From the NCBI RefSeq assembly GCF_004138165.1, contig NZ_RYFF01000004.1, positions 157,182 through 221,181 on the forward strand: a stretch of 64,000 nucleotides of DNA, read 5' to 3'. Numbering within the stretch: position 1 is the first letter of the stretch; the number at the start of each line of letters is the position of its first letter. The position numbers and the translations under genes are program-made. This stretch comes from Candidatus Chloroploca sp. Khr17. GTDB lineage: Bacteria > Chloroflexota > Chloroflexia > Chloroflexales > Chloroflexaceae. The notes under the pieces are model-generated. The model was not told where the DNA came from. It was given only the letters and a program-made list of their open reading frames with translations, and did not search any database. Positions 33,388 to 42,858 of the stretch are shown piece after piece.

Positions 33388-34506
33388 ATGACCGAGCGAC
33401 AGCGTTTCAAAGACCATTTTGATGCACGGCTGGCCCACGATCTGGCGACACGCCTGAGCATTGTTGCGCCCTCGTTTCGGGCTGAAGCCTTCACCGCACA
33501 GGTCATACCACAGCTTGCGCCACTTGAATTAAAGGCCCGCGTAACGGTTTTTGCCCAGGCGCTACGCGATCATCTTCCCAGAGATTATCCTACGGCGCTA
33601 TCGCTCTTGCTAGCGACCCTCGGGCCACCCCATCGCGAAGATCAGGGTATGTTCAATGATGGCTGGTATCTGATGCCAGTGGCGACCTTTGTTGAACTGT
33701 ATGGCCTGGATCATCTTGAGGTTTCGCTCGATGCGATGCATGCGCTTACGCAGCGTCACACCGCTGAATTTGCCATTCGACCTTTTCTGGTGCGTTATCC
33801 TGATGCGGTGCTCGCAAGGCTGCATCAGTGGGCCACCGACGAGAGTTTCCATGTCCGTCGTCTCGTCAGCGAAGGAACCCGCCCTCGTCTACCGTGGGCC
33901 ACCCGTCTCGATCAGTTTATCGTCGAGCCAGCACCTGTCTTCGGCTTGCTCGAACACCTCAAAGACGATCCGTCAGCCTACGTTCGTCGCTCGGTCGCCA
34001 ATAATCTGAATGATCTCGCCAAGGATCACCCCGAACTCGTTGTTGCAACGCTCAGCCGCTGGCGCGAAGGTGCCGATGCACAACGCCTCGCGTTGATCCG
34101 CCACGCCCTGCGCACGCTCATCAAACAGGGGCATCCTCAGGCACTGCAGATCCTCGGGGCTGCCTCGCCCGAAGTAAAGCTCATCGCGTTGACCGTGACG
34201 CCTGCGACCGTGCCGATTGGAGGCATCCTGCATCTTGCCGTGCAGATCGAAAGCACAAGCCTACATCCCCAGCAACTGGTGCTTGATTATATCCTGCATC
34301 TGGTTGGCACACGTGGCGAACGACGGCGCAAAGTCTTCAAATGGGCCACGCGCCTCCTTGAACCGGGGGCGACCCTCACCCTGACCCGTAGGCACTCGTT
34401 TGCGCCAGTTTCGGTACGGCGCTATTATCCAGGAGCACATCAGATCGAGCTTCAAGTCAATGGCGCAATCATTGGAGACGTCACCTTCATGCTCGAGCAA
34501 GCATAA
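33388..34506 (+). CDS. DNA-alkylation-repair-like HEAT protein (AlkC/AlkD superfamily)
   Basis: 372 residues. The core (~40-250) is a run of helical HEAT-like repeats with RPFLVRYPDAVLARLHQWATDESFHVRRLVSEGTRPRLPW split over several helices, and DDPSAYVRRSVANNLNDLAKDHPELV. These are hallmarks of COG4335/AlkC-type proteins, which excise 3-alkyl purines without flipping the base. The C-terminal ~105 residues form a beta-rich Ig-like extension seen in AlkC relatives. AAGGAG precedes the ATG. It is divergent from the membrane-protein gene and leads into the MFS gene at 18 bases. DNA-glycosylase activity in this copy is inferred. Confidence 0.8.
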   Translation: MTERQRFKDHFDARLAHDLATRLSIVAPSFRAEAFTAQVIPQLAPLELKARVTVFAQALRDHLPRDYPTALSLLLATLGPPHREDQGMFNDGWYLMPVATFVELYGLDHLEVSLDAMHALTQRHTAEFAIRPFLVRYPDAVLARLHQWATDESFHVRRLVSEGTRPRLPWATRLDQFIVEPAPVFGLLEHLKDDPSAYVRRSVANNLNDLAKDHPELVVATLSRWREGADAQRLALIRHALRTLIKQGHPQALQILGAASPEVKLIALTVTPATVPIGGILHLAVQIESTSLHPQQLVLDYILHLVGTRGERRRKVFKWATRLLEPGATLTLTRRHSFAPVSVRRYYPGAHQIELQVNGAIIGDVTFMLEQA

Positions 34507-34524
34507 GGATGCAAAGCAAACCTC

Positions 34525-35709
34525 ATGCCAAAACCCCTCCCTCACCTCGCTGCTTCATCAACCCAGGTAGATCTGCGTTGGGCGATGTTTGCGCTCTATG
34601 TCGCCGCAACGGTCGTCTTTTCAGACATGTACCTGACCCAGCCCATTCTCCCGTTGCTTGCCGAAGAATTTCAGGTCACGGCTTCGGCCGCCGGGCTCAC
34701 GATTTCAGCGGTTGTCATCATGATTGCGCTTGGTTCGACAGCGTACGGGCCATTGAGCGATATGATCGGGCGCAAATCAGTGATGGTGGCAGCATGTGCC
34801 CTCTTGAGCCTCCCGACGATGCTGGGGGCCTTTGCGACCAGTTTCGAGCAGTTACTCTTCTTTCGCGCGCTGCAAGGGCTCTGCATTCCCGGCTTAACAG
34901 CGGTAGCCGTGGCTTACCTAGGCGATCTCGTCGGGCCAGCCGCTCTGGGCAAAGTTGTCGGCGGATGGGTCGCAGCCAATGTTGCCGGCGGGTTAGTGGG
35001 GCGCGTCGCAAGTGGCATCATTACCGATCTAGCCGGGTGGCGCGAGGTTTTCGTCATCTTTGCGCTGCTCACGATGGTCAGTGCCATCCTGCTGGCCTTT
35101 TTGTTACCCGAGGATCGCGTGAGAGAGTCGGGAGGATGGGGCCAGGCCTACCGAGCGATGTTTGCCCATATCCATGACCCACAACTCTTCAGTGCCTTTA
35201 TGATCGGCGGCGCACTCTTCTTCGGCTTTATTGGCACCTTTACGTTTCTCCCCTTTTACCTGACTGGCGAACCCTTCCTCCTCTCAACGACCATGGTCGC
35301 CTTTGCCTATGTCAGCTATCTAGCTGGTGTTCTGGTGTCACCCATCGCGGGGAGCCTCTCGAACCGTATTTCGCGCCGCACCCTGATTACGCTGGGCCTG
35401 CTGATTGCAATGCTAGGCCTCAGTCTTACGCTGATCCCCGTCTTGCCATTGATTGCCATCAGCCTGTTTATTTTATGTACCGGTATGTTTACGGCGCAGG
35501 CGATCGCACCGGCACTCGTCAACACCCTGGCAAAACAAGCGAAAGGCGGGGCCGGGGCGCTCTACCTTGTCTTTTACTATATTGGGGGCACCCTGGGGGC
35601 AGTTGTGCCAGGGTTAGCCTGGCAAACCTTCGGCTGGATAGGGGTCGTGGCGACCTGTCTAACCGCCTTTGGGATCGCCTTGATCGCCAACTGGCGCATC
35701 AACATCTGA
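34525..35709 (+). CDS. MFS transporter (12 TM)
   Basis: 394 residues with 12 predicted helices in two halves. Motif A between TM2 and TM3 is GPLSDMIGRKSVM, with a degenerate copy (GSLSNRISRRTL) between TM8 and TM9. The overall sequence (SDMYLTQPILPLLAEEF..., VTASAAGLTISAVV) resembles the YnfM/DHA1 group of drug or amino-acid efflux transporters driven by the proton gradient. It lies 18 bases after the AlkC-like gene, so the pair may be a response to alkylating or toxic compounds, by association only. The substrate cannot be predicted. Confidence 0.88.
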   Translation: MPKPLPHLAASSTQVDLRWAMFALYVAATVVFSDMYLTQPILPLLAEEFQVTASAAGLTISAVVIMIALGSTAYGPLSDMIGRKSVMVAACALLSLPTMLGAFATSFEQLLFFRALQGLCIPGLTAVAVAYLGDLVGPAALGKVVGGWVAANVAGGLVGRVASGIITDLAGWREVFVIFALLTMVSAILLAFLLPEDRVRESGGWGQAYRAMFAHIHDPQLFSAFMIGGALFFGFIGTFTFLPFYLTGEPFLLSTTMVAFAYVSYLAGVLVSPIAGSLSNRISRRTLITLGLLIAMLGLSLTLIPVLPLIAISLFILCTGMFTAQAIAPALVNTLAKQAKGGAGALYLVFYYIGGTLGAVVPGLAWQTFGWIGVVATCLTAFGIALIANWRINI

Positions 35710-35716
35710 GCAAGCG

Positions 35717-35792
35717 TGGCAGGGCTGGTGCGATTCGAACGCACGACCATCCGCTTAGAAGGCGGGTGCTCTATCCCCTGAGCTACAGCCCC
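35717..35792 (-). tRNA. tRNA-Arg (anticodon UCU)
   Basis: On the complement the acceptor pairs GGGGCTG with CAGCCCT (one G-U), the D-arm is GCTC/GAGC, the anticodon loop is CTTCTAA with TCT at 34-36, the T-arm is GTGCG-TTCGAAT-CGCAC, the discriminator is G and CCA is encoded. The 27-43 pair is a C-A mismatch. It reads AGA/AGG arginine codons. Confidence 0.96.
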
Positions 35793-35820
35793 ACATACCT
35801 GGATTATAATACCATGGGTC

Positions 35821-36753
35821 TTATAACCAGTATCTTCCTGGCATATCGCTCAACGCAGGATGCAAACGTGTCGCGGCCAACCATGCCTCAATGCCAACCG
35901 AAGGTTGAATGCCCTGTTCGGTCACAATGCCTGCCAGGGCATTAAGCGGGGTGCGGTCAAAATAGAGGTTTTCAACCTTGACCCCGGGTGCGGGATTTTC
36001 CCACACTTGCTCGCCAGGCCAGCGAGCCTGAGGTGGCGGATGGTAGCCCGGAGGCAAGAATTTTTCGCTGCCACAGAGCGCATAGACGGGTACGCCACTC
36101 GCAGTTGCGGCGAGGGTCAACGCATATGTGCCAACCTTATTTACAAGGCCCTGGGCATCAAGGAAGTCAGCCCCTACCAGCACAAGTTGCGCCTGGGCGG
36201 CAAACATGACCGCCAGCGCATCGATCACAAACGTCACAGGCAAGCCAATCGCGGCCAGTTCGGCCGCCAGGCTCCGCCCCTCACAGGCCGGACGGCCCTC
36301 AGCGCACACAACCTTGATACGGCGACCAGCGCGCTGGGCATGGCGCAGGGCGGCAGAAACCGTTGTGCTGCGTCCATTCGTCACAATCTGACCCTCTTCG
36401 GGAATCAAGCGCAAAGCGGTCTCAGCAATAGCCGCCTCGTGGACGTGCAAACGGCGCTTAAAATCATGCACAGTTTCGACAGCCCTGGCACGAGCCTGCC
36501 CAAGCTCATCGGTTGACGTCACAGCCCACAGAAGCGCATTAATAAGATTCACAAGAGGCGCCATCGTTGGATGGGCTTTGATCAATGTGCCTCCAACATT
36601 AAGAACCTTCTGTTCCAGGGCGGTGATCGTCGTTGACTGATCGCTGCGCATCAAACGATAGAGCACCTCGGCACTCTTGTCAGCAATCTCAACCGCTGCC
36701 GAGATGTTATCATCGACAATCGTCGCAACTGCCTGTGCAGTAAACTTATCCAC
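35821..36753 (-). CDS. eIF2B-alpha/MtnA-like protein, active-site cysteine not conserved
   Basis: 310 residues, preferred from a GTG with GGGAAGG upstream; 36 earlier codons are AT-rich and unconserved. The C-terminal Rossmann part has VCAEGRPACEGRSLAAELAAIG split around a loop, VFVIDA-like strand and GADFLDAQGLVNKVGTYALTLAA, the signature of the IF-2B family (methylthioribose-1-phosphate and ribose-1,5-bisphosphate isomerases, eIF2B subunits). The Asp of GAD is kept, but the Cys found in the isomerase loop (THCN) corresponds to TNGRST here. This suggests another reaction or a regulatory role. It is a single gene between tRNA-Arg and the hybrid kinase. Confidence 0.8.
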   Translation of the reverse strand: MDKFTAQAVATIVDDNISAAVEIADKSAEVLYRLMRSDQSTTITALEQKVLNVGGTLIKAHPTMAPLVNLINALLWAVTSTDELGQARARAVETVHDFKRRLHVHEAAIAETALRLIPEEGQIVTNGRSTTVSAALRHAQRAGRRIKVVCAEGRPACEGRSLAAELAAIGLPVTFVIDALAVMFAAQAQLVLVGADFLDAQGLVNKVGTYALTLAATASGVPVYALCGSEKFLPPGYHPPPQARWPGEQVWENPAPGVKVENLYFDRTPLNALAGIVTEQGIQPSVGIEAWLAATRLHPALSDMPGRYWL

Positions 36754-36931
36754 AACACCTTCCCTGTGTGAGCAACAATCTGATCGGATACAGCACAAGA
36801 GGAGCTTCAGTTTGACGAAACCATGTGTATATGTACGATACCACAATTTTGTCGGTTGCACAGGAATAAAAAGCCAGCGGATTGTCTGACGGTTGACAAC
36901 AAAAGAGGAAGGCTGAGCGTTGCGAAGGTTA

Positions 36932-39346
36932 TTAGAAGGTGGAGCGAAGGTTCAGCGCCGAGGCTATAATCTGCTCAAGTTGTTCAATCGTAAACGGTTT
37001 CGCGAGGAACCGATAGAGTCCCTCTTTGAACTCGGCATACGTCAGCGGACTCACGGTATCACCGGTCACAAAAATGATCCGCTCAGCAATCTGTGGATCA
37101 AGCTGACGTAAAGCAGCAAGGAACTCAAAGCCGTTCATGACCGGCATTTTTACATCTGAGAGGATCAGATCAAACGTCTCGCGCTGGAAAACTTCGAGGG
37201 CTGCGGTGCCACTGGTGACTGGAATAGCAGCATGTCCCAGATCTTCGAGCATGCGCGTCAACAACTCAACCACAGGCTCTTCATCATCAACCACCAGAAT
37301 CTTGAGCGAGGGCTTCAGCAATGCGGTCGGGCTAGCAGGAGGATCGGGGAGAGCGTTGGGTTCCACTACTTCCATCGTACGCACGGGAAGGGTAAGCTTG
37401 ACCACCGTCCCAACACCCTCCTGGCTTTCGGCCCAAATATGCCCCTGGTGCTCCTGGATAATTCCAAAGCAGATCGACAAGCCCAACCCGGTTCCCTGAC
37501 CAATCGTTTTTGTCGTAAAAAAAGGGTTGAAGATTTTTTGGAGATATGGTTGGGAAATACCAATGCCAGTATCTTCAACTTCAAGCTGGATCACTGCTTC
37601 ACCATCGCTACGCATTTTCAACCTGGTACGCAAAGTCAGGGCACCCGGCTTGGCCTTTTCGAGCATCGCGTGGCGGGCATTGGTGATCAGATTGAGGAGC
37701 ACCTGCTGCAACTGGTGTGGATCGGCGACAGTCTCGGGGAGGTTCGGATCAAGATCAAGGGACACAGAAATGGTATCAACCTTGAATTGATACTGTTGCA
37801 AAGCGAGGGCACTCTCCACAACAGTATTGAGCGCGACCATCGAGCGTTCAGGTTTGTGTTCACGGGCAAAAATCAGCAGATTGCGCACAATTTTGGCCGC
37901 ACGTTCAGCCTGCGTACGAATATGCTCAAGATCCTGGCGTATTTGATGAGGTAAGGCGGGATCGCGCAACAAGAGTTGGCTGTATCCACTGACACTGGTG
38001 AGCGGATTATTCAACTCGTGAGCCACGCCGGCCACGAGTTGACCAATCGCCGAGAGTTTTTCCGACTGGATCAACTGTTGTTCAAGATGACGGCGCTCGG
38101 TGAGATTACGGGCAATGCAGTGCAACCCCTTGATCCCGTGCCCATTCATGATCACCTGGGTTGAAACTTCCAGGTAAATGGTCTCATTATTGCTTGCCAC
38201 CAATTCAAGTTCAAAGGGCTGGCCGGGCTGGCCCTCAAGCCGAGCCTTGAGCGAGGGCCATGCCTGATGCCATGACTCTGGGGTCGCAAGCGAGTGTAAG
38301 GAACGTCCGAGCAAACCCTCGCAGGCCGTACCGATCAATTCTTCACCGACCTTATTGATACTCGTCAGGCATAGATCGCGATCAAGCAAAAAGATCATAT
38401 CATACGCATTGGCAAAGAGATCGCGATAGCGCTGTTCAGAATGTTTCACCTCTTCATAGAGACGGGCATTCTCAATCGCAATGGCCGCATAATCAGCGAG
38501 CGTCGCCAGGAGATACTGATCATTCTCCGAAAACGTCCGCTCGGTCTGCCGGTTATCAACGGCAAGAACCCCAATCACCTGATCGCCCACCATCAACGGA
38601 ACTTGCAGGATAGCGCGCACAAGAAACCCGGTTTTGACCTTGAGGGCAAAGCCTGAGCGGGCTTGATCAAGGCGGATCGGCTTACCCGTACGGACGACCT
38701 GACCAGCGAGAGTATCACCGACAGGCATACGTAAGCTTTGGGCCCGCTGATCGCCAAGGTTCTTGGCGGCGCGCAGGTAAAGTTCTTGATGTTCGGGATC
38801 ATACAGGAGCAGGAAACCCTCTTCGGCCTGGGTAATATAGACGCCGGCTTCCACAATCCGTTCGAGCAACTGCTCAAGATCCATCAACCCAGTCACCGAC
38901 TTGCCAATGCGATAGAGCACGGTCAGTTCCTGCACCCGTTGCTGTAGCGAAACGGTCAGGCGATCTTTATCACGGCGGAGGCGACGCTCACGCAGAGCCT
39001 GATCAATGGCTACCCGAGCTTCGGTATCAGAAAAGGGTTTGATTAGATAGTTGCGTGCCCCAAGGCGAAAGGCTTCGACCGCAATATTCTCTGAGCCGTG
39101 TGCGGTCATCAAGATGACCGGCACATCATAGCCCTCTTGCGCAATCAAACGCAACAGATCGAGCCCGCTGATATCAGGTAATTGCAGATCGAGCAGGATC
39201 AGATCCGGCAAGCGCATACGCAACTGCTGGAGACCTTGACGACCTGTGTGCGCCACAATCGAGCGGAAACCCAGTTCGGGCAAGACATATTTTGCCAGCA
39301 AGTCAGTAATCTGCTCGCTGTCATCAATAATCAGAATTTCTTCCAT
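36932..39346 (-). CDS. Hybrid histidine kinase: REC-GAF-PAS-HisKA-HATPase-REC
   Basis: 804 residues with no TM helix, so soluble. The N-terminal receiver (1-120) has acidic DD at 8-9, phospho-acceptor D53 and K103. A GAF domain spans ~150-300 and a PAS ~305-420. HisKA has H443 in AHELNNPLT; the ATPase domain holds NLITNARHA, DTGIGI and GTGLGLS. A second receiver (~682-800) has D731 in LSDVKMP. Having receivers at both ends suggests a phosphorelay whose input also comes from another kinase. No histidine phosphotransfer protein or output regulator lies beside it. No promoter is obvious in the 120 bases before the divergent pfkB. Confidence 0.92.
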   Translation of the reverse strand: MEEILIIDDSEQITDLLAKYVLPELGFRSIVAHTGRQGLQQLRMRLPDLILLDLQLPDISGLDLLRLIAQEGYDVPVILMTAHGSENIAVEAFRLGARNYLIKPFSDTEARVAIDQALRERRLRRDKDRLTVSLQQRVQELTVLYRIGKSVTGLMDLEQLLERIVEAGVYITQAEEGFLLLYDPEHQELYLRAAKNLGDQRAQSLRMPVGDTLAGQVVRTGKPIRLDQARSGFALKVKTGFLVRAILQVPLMVGDQVIGVLAVDNRQTERTFSENDQYLLATLADYAAIAIENARLYEEVKHSEQRYRDLFANAYDMIFLLDRDLCLTSINKVGEELIGTACEGLLGRSLHSLATPESWHQAWPSLKARLEGQPGQPFELELVASNNETIYLEVSTQVIMNGHGIKGLHCIARNLTERRHLEQQLIQSEKLSAIGQLVAGVAHELNNPLTSVSGYSQLLLRDPALPHQIRQDLEHIRTQAERAAKIVRNLLIFAREHKPERSMVALNTVVESALALQQYQFKVDTISVSLDLDPNLPETVADPHQLQQVLLNLITNARHAMLEKAKPGALTLRTRLKMRSDGEAVIQLEVEDTGIGISQPYLQKIFNPFFTTKTIGQGTGLGLSICFGIIQEHQGHIWAESQEGVGTVVKLTLPVRTMEVVEPNALPDPPASPTALLKPSLKILVVDDEEPVVELLTRMLEDLGHAAIPVTSGTAALEVFQRETFDLILSDVKMPVMNGFEFLAALRQLDPQIAERIIFVTGDTVSPLTYAEFKEGLYRFLAKPFTIEQLEQIIASALNLRSTF

Positions 39347-39466
39347 AAGGCGCTTGTGCTCAAACCCTGGGTCAAGACCCTCGCAAGTTGCCGATCTGAG
39401 GACTCAATTGTACACTACTGTCAGCGTCAGCAGCAAGATAAAACCTCATAAGAATGGCTGAGAGAT

Positions 39467-40447
39467 ATGATACCTGAAACAGCAGGAGCTACCGTCCTTG
39501 TGCTCGGTGATATCAACGCAGATCTTAGCTTTATTGTGCCATCATTTCCTAATGAGGGTGGTGATATTTCGGCTCAACGTCTGCGCTGGCACAGTGGAGG
39601 AACCGGTTTGAATAGCGCGATTGCGTTCAGTCGTCTTGGGGCACAGGTCGCCTTGCTTGGGCGGATAGGCGATGATCCGGCGGCTGAAGTCGTGCAAGCG
39701 ACGGCACGTAAAGCTGGCCTCGATCTGCGCTGGGTGCAAACCGACAGCGAGGTTGCCACGGGCCTTTGTGGAGTGATTGTCTCGCCGGGAGGGCAGCGCA
39801 CCTTTGTTAGTTTTCGCGGGGCTAATCTGCGTTATCATGGCGAGGCCTTGCCGACTCATCTGCTTGATACGTGCGACTTGCTCTTTCTTTGTGCCCATGC
39901 TCTGTTAGAAGGTTCACAGCAATGTGCGGCTCTGCAGCTGGCCCAACTAGCTTTTGAGCGCGCTCTTCCCGTGGCCCTCGATCTCTGCCTGCCCGCGATT
40001 CAGCAGGCTCGCGAGGTTGTCTTCGCGATGCTGCCCCAGCTCTGGTTATTGACGATGAACGAGGACGAACTACGGGCGCTCTTGCCCGGTATGAGTCTCC
40101 AGCAGGCCCTAGATCGCCTGTTGCAATGCGGCGTAGCGCACGTTGTGATCAAGCGTGGTGCCCAGGGATGCAGCATTGCCGATGGGCGGGTACGGCTCGA
40201 TGTGTTGCCTCCGGTCGTCAAGGTTGTTGACACAAATGGGTGTGGTGATGCCTTTGCGGCAGCGTATGCCTGGGCCTGTCTGCGCGGGGCCGAGGTGCGC
40301 GAGTGTGCAACCCTGGCGAACACCATGGGTGCGCTGACGGCAACCCGTTCAGGGGCCGCTGATGCTATTCCAACCCGCGCGGAATTAGCCATGCGGCTCA
40401 CCTACGGTCTGCACTATCTGCTGGCCCCGGTCGCATCGGGAAGCTAA
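39467..40447 (+). CDS. PfkB-family carbohydrate kinase
   Basis: 326 residues in a ribokinase fold. The substrate signature is WHSGGTGLNSAIAFSRLG with LLGRIGDD following, and the anion-hole/catalytic motif is DTNGCGDAFAA at 255-265 with base D261. The GAGD core reads GCGD, a small change seen in a few family members; the Cys in place of Ala is notable but should still allow the oxyanion role. Ribokinase, fructokinase or inosine kinase activities are all possible. It lies 19 bases before the btpA homologue, so the two form an operon, and such kinase-BtpA pairs suggest nucleoside or sugar salvage. Confidence 0.88.
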   Translation: MIPETAGATVLVLGDINADLSFIVPSFPNEGGDISAQRLRWHSGGTGLNSAIAFSRLGAQVALLGRIGDDPAAEVVQATARKAGLDLRWVQTDSEVATGLCGVIVSPGGQRTFVSFRGANLRYHGEALPTHLLDTCDLLFLCAHALLEGSQQCAALQLAQLAFERALPVALDLCLPAIQQAREVVFAMLPQLWLLTMNEDELRALLPGMSLQQALDRLLQCGVAHVVIKRGAQGCSIADGRVRLDVLPPVVKVVDTNGCGDAFAAAYAWACLRGAEVRECATLANTMGALTATRSGAADAIPTRAELAMRLTYGLHYLLAPVASGS

Positions 40448-40466
40448 CGACAAAGGAAGATACGCT

Positions 40467-41312
40467 ATGGCTCCACCCTGGAAAGAACGCCTTGACGCCC
40501 TGAGGATGACCCATCTGGGTGAAATGTTCACGACCCCGCGACCAGTCATTGGCATGGTTCACTGTTGGCCCCTGCCAGGTGCGCCTGGTTATCGTGGCTA
40601 TGGGATGGCAACGATTATTGAACAGGCCGTGCGTGATGCGACCGCCCTGGCCGAAGGTGGCTGTCACGGGTTGATTGTGGAAAACATGTGGGATATTCCC
40701 TTTCGCGCTGGCCCCCATGTGCAACCCGAAAGCATTGCGGCCCATGCGGTGGTTGCGCGTGCCGTGCGTGAAGCGGTTCCCGAGTTGCCCCTCGGCATTA
40801 ATCTGGTTCACAACGGTGGCGTTGCGTTGCTCGCGATTGCCATCGCGGCCGGGGCCGATTTCATCCGTGTCTGTATGTTTACCGGTGCGGGGGTCTGGGA
40901 TGCTGGCTCGTGGGACGAAGGGTGTGCGGCGGATCTGTTGCGCCGACGCACCGAGCTCGAGGCCGAGTCGATCAAGATTTTTGCCGATGTGGATAAAAAA
41001 CATTCGGTGCGTTTTCCAGGGATTGATCTGGCAACCCATATTGAATGGACACGCTTTTTTGGGGCCGATGCGCTGATTGTCTCAGGGCGCATGACGGGTG
41101 ATGCCCCTGATCTCGCCAAGCTCCGTGAGGCACGCCACCTTGCAGGGACCACACCTATTTTGCTGGGTTCAGGCACTGACGAACATAATATTGGCGCCTT
41201 TATGGCGATCGCAGATGGGGTCATTGTTGGCAGCAGCATCAAAGGAGATGGGGCGATCGCCAATCCTGTTGATGTGGAACGTGTTCGTCGTTTTGTGAAT
41301 GCCGCCCGCTGA
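40467..41312 (+). CDS. BtpA/SgcQ-family TIM-barrel protein
   Basis: 281 residues. PVIGMVHCWPLPGAPGY near the start, EGGCHGLIVENMWDIPF, GINLVHNG, IRVCMFTGAGVWDAG and VGSSIKGDG near the end match the BtpA/SgcQ family along its length. In cyanobacteria BtpA is needed to stabilise photosystem I; in enteric bacteria SgcQ sits in a sugar operon. No photosystem I gene is present here, and the partner is a PfkB kinase, so a metabolic role is more likely. AAGGAAG precedes the ATG. Glutamate dehydrogenase follows after 98 bases. Confidence 0.88.
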   Translation: MAPPWKERLDALRMTHLGEMFTTPRPVIGMVHCWPLPGAPGYRGYGMATIIEQAVRDATALAEGGCHGLIVENMWDIPFRAGPHVQPESIAAHAVVARAVREAVPELPLGINLVHNGGVALLAIAIAAGADFIRVCMFTGAGVWDAGSWDEGCAADLLRRRTELEAESIKIFADVDKKHSVRFPGIDLATHIEWTRFFGADALIVSGRMTGDAPDLAKLREARHLAGTTPILLGSGTDEHNIGAFMAIADGVIVGSSIKGDGAIANPVDVERVRRFVNAAR

Positions 41313-41410
41313 TCACGCCGCAGCAGCGTGGTACAATAAGGATATGGGACATCAAAGAAGATGCCACCAACTGGTGTCGAACCTACTCAGTGACGAGGAG
41401 CATGCAACCA

Positions 41411-42679
41411 ATGGTGTTTGAAACGTTGCCAGACACGACCGAGAATTTGTTTACGATTGCCCAGCGTCAATTTGATCGTGCGGCCGATCTGCTTGACCTG
41501 CCCGCTGGCTTACGCGGCATTTTGCGGGTACCCCAGCGCGAACTAAGCGTCAACTTTCCGGTCAAACTCGATGATGGCACAACGCGTATGTTCACAGGGT
41601 ATCGTGTCCAGCACAACCTGTCACGGGGGCCCACCAAGGGCGGCATACGCTATCATCCGTCGCTTACACTCGATGAAGTGCGTGCGCTGGCAATGTGGAT
41701 GTCGTGGAAATGTGCGGTGACACATCTACCCTATGGCGGGGCCAAAGGCGGTGTGATCGTTGATCCCAAGCAGTTTTCGCAGCATGAAATCGAACGCCTG
41801 ACCCGACGCTATGCCAGTGAGATCAGTTTGGTGATTGGCCCTGATCGTGATATTCCCGCCCCTGACGTCAACACGAACCCCCAGATTATGGCTTGGATTA
41901 TGGATACGATCTCGATGCATCAGGGCTATACCGTCCCCGCAATTGTAACGGGCAAGCCGCTCACGATAGGTGGCTCAGAGGGCCGTCACGAAGCAACCGC
42001 CCGCGGTCTCGTCTATATCTTGATTGAGGCAGTCGCACACGCGGGGATCAATCTTGCCAACAGCAGGGTCGCTATCCAGGGTTTTGGCAACGCCGGGGCA
42101 AGCATCGCCCGTATGTTGCATGCCCTTGGTGCGACCATCGTCGCTGTGAGCGATAGCCAGGGCGGAGTCTATCATCCACGTGGCCTTGATCCTGCTGCCG
42201 TTGCCCTGCACAAAGAAGCGACTGGCAGTGTCGTCGGCTATCCCGAGGGCGACCAGATCAGCAATGCGACCCTGATCGAGCTTGATTGCGATATTCTCAT
42301 TCCTGCGGCCCTAGCGCAGAGCATTGATGGTGCCCGGGCACCCTATGTGCGCGCCCGCATTGTTGCCGAGGCAGCCAATGGCCCGACCACGCCTGAAGCC
42401 GATGAGATCCTCTTCGACCAGGGGGTTATGGTTGTGCCTGATATTCTGGCCGGGGCTGGAGGAGTGACGGTAAGCTATTTTGAATGGGTGCAAGGGCTCC
42501 AGTCATTCTTCTGGTCTGAGCGTGAAGTGAATGCGCAACTCGAACGGATAATGCAGCGCTCGTTCCACCAGGTTGTAGAGATGGCCCAACAGCATCAGGT
42601 ACATCTGCGGACCGCTGCCGGTGCGCTTGCGGTACGCCGTGTCGCCGATGCCGTTGCCACCCGAGGGATCTATCCATAG
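41411..42679 (+). CDS. gdhA: Glutamate (Glu/Leu/Phe/Val) dehydrogenase
   Basis: 422 residues. The substrate domain has GPTKGGIRYHP with its lysine, and the catalytic PYGGAKGGV lysine; PDVNT has the Asp that assists deamination. The Rossmann domain carries QGFGNAGASIARML, the NAD(P)-binding glycine pattern. It reversibly converts glutamate to 2-oxoglutarate and ammonia in the cytoplasm. The start used here is ten bases after GAGGAG; ATG three codons earlier sits too close to that site and a GTG lies seven codons earlier. No obvious regulator is adjacent. A long perfect palindrome follows the stop. Confidence 0.9.
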   Translation: MVFETLPDTTENLFTIAQRQFDRAADLLDLPAGLRGILRVPQRELSVNFPVKLDDGTTRMFTGYRVQHNLSRGPTKGGIRYHPSLTLDEVRALAMWMSWKCAVTHLPYGGAKGGVIVDPKQFSQHEIERLTRRYASEISLVIGPDRDIPAPDVNTNPQIMAWIMDTISMHQGYTVPAIVTGKPLTIGGSEGRHEATARGLVYILIEAVAHAGINLANSRVAIQGFGNAGASIARMLHALGATIVAVSDSQGGVYHPRGLDPAAVALHKEATGSVVGYPEGDQISNATLIELDCDILIPAALAQSIDGARAPYVRARIVAEAANGPTTPEADEILFDQGVMVVPDILAGAGGVTVSYFEWVQGLQSFFWSEREVNAQLERIMQRSFHQVVEMAQQHQVHLRTAAGALAVRRVADAVATRGIYP

Positions 42680-42701
42680 GCACCAAGCGTTACCTTTTCA
42701 T

Positions 42702-42757
42702 CTGGGTGGCAGCAAAAAAGCCAGCGACGCTGGCTTTTTTGCTGCCACCCAGAACCT
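42702..42757 (+). terminator. 24-base perfect hairpin terminator with GAC triloop
   Basis: Arms of 24 bases (starting CTGGGTGGCAGC and ending GCTGCCACCCAG) pair without a mismatch around GAC and include an A6/T6 run. It follows the glutamate dehydrogenase stop by 22 bases and is followed by AACCTTTTTCTC. The stem is longer than most terminators. Confidence 0.88.
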
Positions 42758-42858
42758 TTTTCTCATCATGTTCTTATGCAAAGTTAAATTGCTGCTCAGG
42801 CTGCTAGTGCATACTGAAATCAATCAAAACAGAAATCAAAGATAAAGGTAGGTGGCTT

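Noticed and set aside
40467..41312. evidence for photosystem I from btpA
   Set aside because: BtpA/SgcQ proteins occur in many non-phototrophs; no reaction-centre gene is in the window.
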